A stretch of 64,000 nucleotides of DNA from Larkinella rosea (GTDB taxonomy: Bacteria; Bacteroidota; Bacteroidia; Cytophagales; Spirosomataceae): the NCBI RefSeq assembly GCF_003858635.1, contig NZ_RQJO01000009.1, positions 1,116,001 to 1,180,000 of the forward strand, in the 5' to 3' direction. Both the position numbers and the translations under genes were made by a program. Positions 54,379-61,801 of the stretch are shown piece after piece. Positions within the stretch are counted from its first letter, which is position 1, and each line of letters opens with the position of its first letter. The notes below the pieces were generated by a model. The model had not been told where the DNA came from, did not search any database, and worked only from the letters and a program-made list of their open reading frames with translations.

Positions 54379-57300
54379 CTATTTGTTTAAAATTTCGTAT
54401 GCTTTTTTAGTGTATTTTCTTCGACTATCTTGCCCATTTTGGCCACCGTTAATTGCTTCAGTAACAGCATCAATGTCGTTATTTGAAATGCTTGTTGCTA
54501 GGCTATTACAATCGGCTTGCTTCCAATATAAAAAGGCACTTAGCATTGCGATTTCCATGTCATTTCCCCCTAAACCATCTCGATTTTTATCACATTCAGC
54601 AGAAGTGCATAAAAAATCTAAAGGTTTGGTGCTATTATATTCGGTATCCATTTGGCTTGAAATGACTCATAATTATCTTGCCTGGTTAATTGAACAAAAC
54701 CTCGCCCTCTAAACCAAGAGCCATCTTGTGAATCAATGGTTCCATTACCCAATCGACAGGCATACACGTAATCAAAAAGGGTCGTACTTTTTACATATTT
54801 TTGTTTTACTTCCAAATTTGTTGTTCCGGCATACAAGGGTGGGTCGCAGTACGGAAATGGACAGCTACTGGTTTGAGTGGCATCATACCCTTCAAACAAA
54901 TCACAATATTTAAGCACCTGCTTACCTTCGGAGCGAGTCGTCGTCGCAAAACTACTGTTCTTGATATTAGTGGCGGAATAGGTCAATTCCGTTAAGTAGG
55001 TTAATTGAGTTTCGGCTCCGATCTGCCCCAGAAAATGGCTCATGCGCAAGGTATTGTCGATTCCAAACTTAGTCGAATACTTGTTAATCACCGCAGCCAC
55101 TTCATCACAACGACTTTGGGCGGTGTTGGGAAAGATTAGCTTCAATTGGACACCCGTGATGGCAAAGGGTGGCTTCGGAGCTGGTAATCCATTGCCGCCT
55201 TCGAATAGATAAGTCTTCAAACTTTCCAACTGCCCCGATTTGGCATCCGTCAGTCTAATGGTCAAATACGTATTCCCGGCATTGCCCATACCAAAACTGC
55301 TCGATCCCTGGCTGTATTGTGGATCGATGACTAAACTGGTCTGATCAGGAACAAATGAAAGCTGGACATCGGTGTAACATTGACCCCCCAGACTGATCTG
55401 TCCGATGAGTGGATTTTTTGCTGGTTTGGTCAGTGTCACGTTCTGTTTGCTACTGTAGGCGGCTTTGACCTTTCCCAGTTGAGCAATAATAGCCTGGCAG
55501 TCACCGTCACCTGAGGTAAAATCAGCCAGCCCGGCACAACCGCATTGTAGGGTGGTGATTTTGTCAATTAGCTCATCTTTAATGGTTGTGTTAGCGGGCA
55601 GAATGTGACTGTTGAACTGATCCGGTGTGACAGATCCGGTGTTGAGGGCTGCCAACAACTGGGTAGCTTTCTGGCAATCCCCAGCCACCAGTGCATCGAT
55701 CACTGCCGACTGATCTTCAGGAAACACCACTTCCGCAACTTTGACTTTCATCATCTTCTGCAGATTTGCCAAATAGGCTTTTGCCCGGGCTTGATCACCT
55801 TTGTAGAGATTGATGGTCTCACAGAGCATTTTACTGTAAAACTCCGTCATGGCCTTCGACAATGCGACGTTTGTCAACGCAGCGCAAGTACCCGCAGCTT
55901 CGACTCCCATCTCCGCAGCCACCCGGCCACCATCCAGCCCTTGTGCTGATGGCAGGGTATAGCTGTCGGAACATGGCGTTCCATTCTGTAGGTAACAAGT
56001 ATATTTGTAGGTGAGCTGGCTGGTCGTACCCAGATTCAACACCGCCGGAGCCGTCAGCAGTTGTTTGCCACTGGCCGTTGTCCACTCCACTTTGCCACCG
56101 GGACACCAGTCGGCGTACAGCACATAGGAAGCCTTGGCCGCTTCGACATCCCCGCATTTCGGGTCACGTTCTTGAAGCCTCCTTTTTCCACAAAAGACAA
56201 TTCCTTACAGGGGTCGGGGGGCGATAGCGGTGATTCGGTCGCATCCTTGGTATCGTACCCGCCCAGATCGGGAAAGGTAGGGTCATAACTGGCGACATTT
56301 CCAGCGGTAAATACACAAGGCGTTCCATTGCGCACACAAGCCACGGTATAGGTTTCGTACTGCGGAAAAGGTTTTCCAAAAGGCTGCCCATTGCTGTCGT
56401 AAATCTGACCCATAGGAGGGCGAGTGACCGTGAAACTTCGTTTATTGCGAGCGGAAGGGTAATCAACGGTTTTGTGATCGACCCCGGTTTTTCGCCAGGA
56501 GATCGCATAGGTGACGTCACACCAGGAAGCATTGACGAAATAAGTGGTTGGGCTAATGTTCCGACTCGCATTGACCAGGATTCCTGAAGGTAGTGTACAC
56601 TTGTTTTCATCATTGGTCTTGATATTAACGTTGACCTGCGCCGATTGCCCATTGCTACAGCTCACCACAAAGGTAGTAGACTGAGTGAGTGTGATTGTAA
56701 TGGAGGCTCCGGAGTAAGTTTGCCCGGAAGTTTTGTTAGTCCAGGTATAAGAACCGGGCTGACAGTTGTCGGTTGAACACCCCGATGCTCTCAGCGTGGC
56801 AGGGAAGCCCGCATAGACCTCTCCTGGGCTGACCGACAAGGTCGGTGGAACGGCTTCGATACGCAAACTGGCCACCGCTTCGATTCCATACGGCGTTTTG
56901 CAGGTAGCCGTCATGGTCAGGGTGGTATTAACCACCAGCGCATAGGGTTCATTATAGGCACCAACATGCCCATCGCTCCAGGTCACGATGCTGCCCACCG
57001 GACACCCTTTCGGACTGAACGTAATGGTCTGTTCGGCACACCGCACCACGGTGGCGGAATTGGCTGCCAGACTAAAAGGAGGGCATTCGATGGGATCGGG
57101 GGCGGTATTGATGACACTCAGCGTAACGGACTTTTGGCTCAGACTGACGCCATTGATCAGACATGTGGCCGTGTAGGTGGTTTGTTCCAGCGGTTGCACC
57201 GTCAGGATGGGACCGGTTTCACCCGTACTCCAGACCACCAGTCCACCCGAACAACCACTGGCCGTCAGCGAAACCGCTTCGGCAATGGCCACTGTAGTTT

Positions 57301-59602
57301 TTGAGGCAGTTACGGCCAATTGAGTAGGTTTGAGTTGCACCGTCACCGACTCCGAACAGTTTGGATTATCGCATTGCGCCGTGTAGACAACCGACCCCGG
57401 CGTTGTCGCCAGTACGGGGGTATGGGTGATCGTCGTCCCTATTCCCACGACATTTCCATCTGTGCTCCATTTGACCGTACCACTACAGCCAACCGCTTGC
57501 AGGGTGAGGGCTTCGCCCTGGGTCAGCGTTTTGGCCGAAGCTGTCAGCTTCAGGCAGCTGTTCGACACAACGACGATCGTTTTGGCGTTGGTCGCCGGAA
57601 AAACCGTCGTCGTTCCGCCACTGGTGACCTGGCAGGAGGCCTGATACGTGGTCGTTACCAGTGGAAAAGGCACATACAGCGACTGAACCCGGCTCGAATC
57701 CGAATTTGGGAACAGCGTACTGCGCGGGGTGAGGGTGGAATAGCTGTGGGTCAGAATCAATTCGGACGCTTCCAAACGCAGGGTTGGCTCGGCCGATGAT
57801 CTCCAGGTGACTTTTCCGGCACAGGCTGATTTGAGTTTCAACTGGATGTCCGGGGCATCGACATCGGCGGTATAGGCAACCGGATCATTGGTTCGGCTAA
57901 GGGGGTCTGTCAGCGTGCGGGGAGATCCGTTGTTGTAGTTTAGCCAGGTGGTCGTATAGCTCAGGGCCGGAACGAGTTTGGAGGCCGTGCAGCCGTTATC
58001 GAATTGAGCCGTATAGACTTGATCTTTCGCCAGTACCGGAACTGAAACGACATCACCAGGGCTGGCATTATAGTGTTTTCCGGTCGGGTCGGTCAGTACA
58101 AAAGGCTTTTTGAACGTGGAGTACAAGTTCGTATAGCCCGGTGGTGGCGTGGTGGCATCATCCCGGGAAGTCAATAACAGCAGCGTGGTGCATTCGGGAA
58201 TCGGTTCAGGAAAGATTTGGCTGACCGGCGGGCAAGGTGGTTGTCCCGAAAGCGTGCAGGTAACCGTCACCGAAATGGGGCCTTTGATATCGGTCATCAC
58301 GAAGGTGCGACCATTGACGGATGCGTCGGCTTGACCTTTTTTTTGCCAGGTGAGATAGCCGGTTTCGCACCCGAGGACGGCCAGGGTACGCTCGCGTTTG
58401 GTATTCCCGATTCCGGGATCGATCACCTTTTCCTGCTGGACGTACATGGACTGGATACAGGTCGGCACTAGCTGGATCGCAATGGCATTGGAGAAACAAG
58501 TGAGATTTGGCTGGTAACAAGTCGCTGAAGCGATAAAATCGGTCGCGGGCATAACGGTTAGTTGATTACCCGATCCCAAATCATTGGCCCAACTGACGTT
58601 GCCGCTGCATCCGGAAGCGGTCAGCGTGATGGTTTGGCCTCTTTCGAAGGTGGTAGCTGAGGCTGTGATGGTGAAGGGTGGGCAGTCTGGCGAAGAGACT
58701 GTAATCGGGATGGATTGGGTACAGTTTTTTCCGGTCGGCATCTGACAGATGGCGGTATAGGTGGTTTGAGTGTTGGGTTTGACCACCAACGCCCGGTCAG
58801 AGAATACACCCCCCAGGAGCTGATCGGTTTCGCCATTGGCCCAGGTCAGTGTTGTACCGTTGGGGGCTCCGTTTGCAGGTGTGCCATTGGACCAGGTAAT
58901 CGAGCCACCGACGCAACCGTGCGCCATCAACAAGTGGACGTTGATGGGTAGAATGGCGAGGTTTGTCGCGTCGAAGTGGGAGACATCGAGTTGGCAGTTT
59001 TCCTGAGCCGCTATCCGGGCCTTGGGATCCGTGGGCAGATTGGCCAGGTCGGTGAGTTGTTGGTTGGCAACAAAGATGCGGGTGGATAAGGTGGTTTGCA
59101 GCAGCGTTTGGTCAAGTACGCAGGTGGAAAGCTGGGCGCATTGGTTCGCCTGGTTTACGGCGGTTATCAAACCGTCGATTTCCTCCAGCACCGGTTTTAG
59201 ATCCGCCGAACGAGTCGAGCCGTAGGTAGTTTGAATCGCTTCTTTCCATTGACTGAGTCCCTGGAGAATGGCGGAAGTGAGCTGCCCGACAGCCGTTTTG
59301 TCAGGGTTGGGATTTTTCATGGTCTGGTTTAATGCGACGAGCGCTTCACCGAGCGTCCCACTAAACGAAGTCGGCCCTGTCGGACTAACCTGATCGACAA
59401 TCGTCTGCAGTTGGCTCACCAGGGCTGCGTCGGCGCTGCCGCTGGTCATTTGTCCGCCCGTCGCGCAACCGCCGGTGGCGCTGTTGAAAGCTTTGACGAC
59501 CTGGAGGTTGGAAAACGAAACCGGGACGTGGGTGGCTCCGGCAAAGTTCCACACCAGCAACCCCTGCCCGCTGAAATTACCTGCAGGAACAGATCCGTCC
59601 AA
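54379..59602 (-). pseudogene. Large secreted-type protein with Ig-like repeats and C-terminal GH19 domain, broken by two frameshifts
   Basis: Three frames join into about 1740 residues: 56054-59602, 54618-56123 and 54379-54651. The first junction lies near the A5 run at 56183-56187 and the second near 54620-54650; in each, one missing base would restore the frame. The N-terminal part has a helical stretch, then several Ig-like repeats with GCSGxVxWS signatures. The end is a GH19 domain of phage-lysozyme type: HFLGQIGAETQLTYL (catalytic Glu at 55011-55013), RGRGFVQLTRQDNY, then LCTSAECDKNRDGLGGND. The 5' end has no signal peptide; only a TTG at 59602 precedes the first conserved residues and a stop lies at 59633. 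This suggests an orphan, truncated toxin cassette. Confidence 0.8.
56700..58690 (-). repeat. Ig-like protein repeats in the GH19 protein
   Basis: At least five diverged repeats of about 80-100 residues share a pattern: a thymine- or serine-rich strand (ITLTASGCSG type), a VSW or VxWS strand, and a TYTATC strand. Examples are TLTASGCSGNVSWAND, TLQAVGCSGTVKWSTDG and SLTASGCSGGLVVWSTGETG. They are typical of surface-exposed stalks in this phylum. Confidence 0.65.
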
Positions 59603-59610
59603 AAACTTGA

Positions 59611-59967
59611 TTAATTGTGTTTGAAAATAAGGCTAACGGCTAATAGCAGAAAGGCAACACTCCACCATTGCATAGGAATCCAGAAAAGCGTGTGATTTCT
59701 CTTAAAACGAATCATTTCTCCGGTTTCCTCGTCTTTTAAAAGGCGCCCTTCTCCACTATTAAGGTTTGTTCCCACCCACCAGTTAATAGCCGCAGCAACT
59801 ACCAATCCGATGCTGGTGTGATAAGAGACCGAAGTTAATACTGAATTAAAAATAGCTGTACAAACAATTACAATTACGGCCGATAAAAATCCTAAGCCAG
59901 ACCAAACAATCATTTGTTTTAATGTTTTAAAGTGGAAAATAAAGTAATTAAAATGGTCAATCTTCAT
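59611..59967 (-). CDS. Small membrane protein in the toxin/immunity array
   Basis: A 118-residue protein with about three transmembrane helices (about 18-42, 49-68, 98-115) and a short charged loop (GEGRLLKDEETGEMIRFKRN). No family is recognised. It lies between the third immunity paralogue and the GH19 module on the same strand, and its stop (59611-59613) overlaps the open upstream end of the GH19 frame by about 20 bases. Membrane immunity proteins of this size occur in polymorphic toxin loci; that role is inferred only from position. Confidence 0.6.
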   Translation of the reverse strand: MKIDHFNYFIFHFKTLKQMIVWSGLGFLSAVIVIVCTAIFNSVLTSVSYHTSIGLVVAAAINWWVGTNLNSGEGRLLKDEETGEMIRFKRNHTLFWIPMQWWSVAFLLLAVSLIFKHN

Positions 59968-60096
59968 TGTATATCTTTACCGTATTCTGGGAGAGTAGGT
60001 ACCGGTAAAATGTCTGCCTGTCGACAAAATCATTTTACAAGCTGTTAATTAACAGGGTATGTATAATACATAATTTGAACATGGCCCCGTTGAATT

Positions 60097-60624
60097 TTAT
60101 TTAATATCCCAAAATGGATGGTTTAGGATAGGGTAATTTACACTTATTGGATTGTTAAATAGATAGCTCATGTATTTAATCTTTTCTTCATGAGAAAGAG
60201 AAAGCCACTTATGATAAGTAATTGGCTGATTTATTACTGTAATTTCATGTCTATCAATAATACGTGTGTCAATTGATCTATCTTTTACATAGCATTTTTC
60301 ATGATAATACATAGCGTCCATATACCATACTTTTCCTTGCATGGATAAATCAGCAAAATACCTAATGGCTTCGTTAAAGCCTACCCAAGTTGGGTTTGTT
60401 TGTTTTTTTAAAACTATTGATACATAGCTTGAAATATTCTGCATTGGTATAGGTATTCCGTCATTTTCGAAAAAAATAACATAAGCAACTTCTCCTAATT
60501 CTGTAATAAATCGCTTTTCACCATATCCGTCTCCAATATGAGTATCTTTAAAAGAGGCTTTTGGGAAATATTGATTATTGCTCAGACAGAGCATCTTAAA
60601 AATTTCGATTCTAAATTGTTTCAC
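60097..60624 (-). CDS. Putative immunity protein, paralogue 3
   Basis: A 175-residue soluble protein, the third of three tandem paralogues. Shared motifs are IGDGYGEKRFITELGEVAYV near the N-terminus, a EAIRYFADLSMQGKVWYMDA helix, QPITYHKWLSLSHEEKIKYM, and the end NYPILNHPFWDIK. No known family name is assigned. It is intact, AT-rich and 47 bases downstream of paralogue 2. Tandem duplicated small soluble genes directly downstream of a toxin gene are typical immunity arrays. Confidence 0.75.
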   Translation of the reverse strand: MKQFRIEIFKMLCLSNNQYFPKASFKDTHIGDGYGEKRFITELGEVAYVIFFENDGIPIPMQNISSYVSIVLKKQTNPTWVGFNEAIRYFADLSMQGKVWYMDAMYYHEKCYVKDRSIDTRIIDRHEITVINQPITYHKWLSLSHEEKIKYMSYLFNNPISVNYPILNHPFWDIK

Positions 60625-60671
60625 AGTATTTATTATAAAACTATACTGTAACTTAATCTTTTAAGATATTT

Positions 60672-61203
60672 CTATAAACCCCAAAATGGGTGATCCAAAA
60701 TTGGGTAGGTTGAATAGGTTGGGTTATTAAAAAGATAAGTCATATTTATTGTCTTTTCTTCATGAGATAACGATTCCCACCTTAGGTAATTTATAGGCTG
60801 AGATTGAACAACTATCTCAGATCTAGTAATTACATTACTGTCCATTCTATATTCTTTAGAATAACAATCTTTATGATAATACATGGCTTCTAGATACCAT
60901 ATTTTACCAGCTTTGGAGAGATCCAAAAAATATCTGAAAGCATCATTTAAGCTCAAACCTGAATATTGATTTTTTTTTTCTATTTTCGTTCACCCTAACA
61001 AAATAGTTAGAAATATCTTGCATTGATTCAGGAATTCCACCATTTTCAAAGAAGTTAATGTAGGCAACTTCACCTAATTCAGTGATAAATCGCTTTTCTC
61101 CATAACCATCAGCAATTAAAGCTTCTTTTAAAGAAGATTTTTGAAAAACAACTTGTTTTTCTATACAAAGCTCTTTTCTTATTTCAATTAAAAATTCTTT
61201 CAT
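60672..61203 (-). pseudogene. Putative immunity protein, paralogue 2, frameshifted at an A10 tract
   Basis: Two frames belong together: 60943-61203 (MKEFLIEIRKELCIEKQVVF start, ADGYGEKRFITELGEVAYIN motif) and 60672-60956 (SLNDAFRYFLDLSKAGKIWY, end YPILDHPFWGL). They meet at ten consecutive A residues (- strand, 60970-60979). With nine A residues the protein would read on through NRKKNQYSGLSLNDAFRYF and give 177 residues, matching its two intact paralogues on either side. Either the gene is off at this tract length, slippage restores some product, or the tract length is misread. Confidence 0.7.
60970..60979 (-). repeat. A10 homopolymer inside an immunity gene
   Basis: Ten A residues on the coding (-) strand at the exact point where the immunity paralogue 2 frame breaks; nine would restore it. 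It is a candidate slippage site. Confidence 0.6.
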
Positions 61204-61258
61204 AATTTTATTTAATTACAAGATTGTTAAAGATATCGGTCACCGATTAATAAGATTT

Positions 61259-61801
61259 TTATAAATCCCAAAATGGGTGATTTAAAATAGGATAATTGGC
61301 ATGAACCGGATTTTTGAAAAAATACTCCATGGATGACATTTTTTTTTCGGGAGATAATGCTAACCAATAATGAAAAGTTATAGGCTGGCTTTTTATATTT
61401 TTTTCTGTCAAGTTAAGATTCTTTATTGAAAACCCTGTTTCTTTATCGTAACAATTTTTATAGAAATCAGGATTCCCAACTTGATCCATATACCAAAACT
61501 TTCCTGATTTTGACAAATCGCTAAAATATCTAAAAGCGTCATTTGTGCTAAGGAATGAGTATTCATTTTTCTTCTTTTTTTCAGTATTTATTAATGTAAA
61601 ATAACTGGAAATTTCTTTTAACGGAAAAGGCAATCCGCCACTTTCAAAAAAGTCCAAATAAGCAACCTCTTCTGATTCTGTAATAAATCTTTTTGTGCCA
61701 TATCCATCTCCAATAATAGGATCTTTAAAAGAAATTCTTTTCAGTATTTCTTTGTTTTTTAAACATAAATCTGTCCTTATTTCAATTCGAAACGTTTTCA
61801 T
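61259..61801 (-). CDS. Putative immunity protein, paralogue 1 (cognate candidate of the RES-like toxin)
   Basis: A 180-residue soluble protein whose ATG (61799-61801) directly follows the TAA stop of the toxin gene (61802-61804), so the two are translationally coupled. Motifs shared with paralogues 2 and 3 are IGDGYGTKRFITESEEVAYL, NDAFRYFSDLSKSGKFWYMD, QPITFHYWLALSPEKK and the end NYPILNHPFWDL. It has no signal peptide, so it would act in the cytoplasm, where a NAD-degrading toxin would also act. The sequence family is not recognised by name. The immunity call is from position and duplication. Confidence 0.75.
   Translation of the reverse strand: MKTFRIEIRTDLCLKNKEILKRISFKDPIIGDGYGTKRFITESEEVAYLDFFESGGLPFPLKEISSYFTLINTEKKKKNEYSFLSTNDAFRYFSDLSKSGKFWYMDQVGNPDFYKNCYDKETGFSIKNLNLTEKNIKSQPITFHYWLALSPEKKMSSMEYFFKNPVHANYPILNHPFWDL

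Noticed and set aside
58206-58520. Additional open frames inside the GH19 protein region
   Set aside because: They run opposite to or out of frame with a continuous, repeat-bearing frame and show no motifs.
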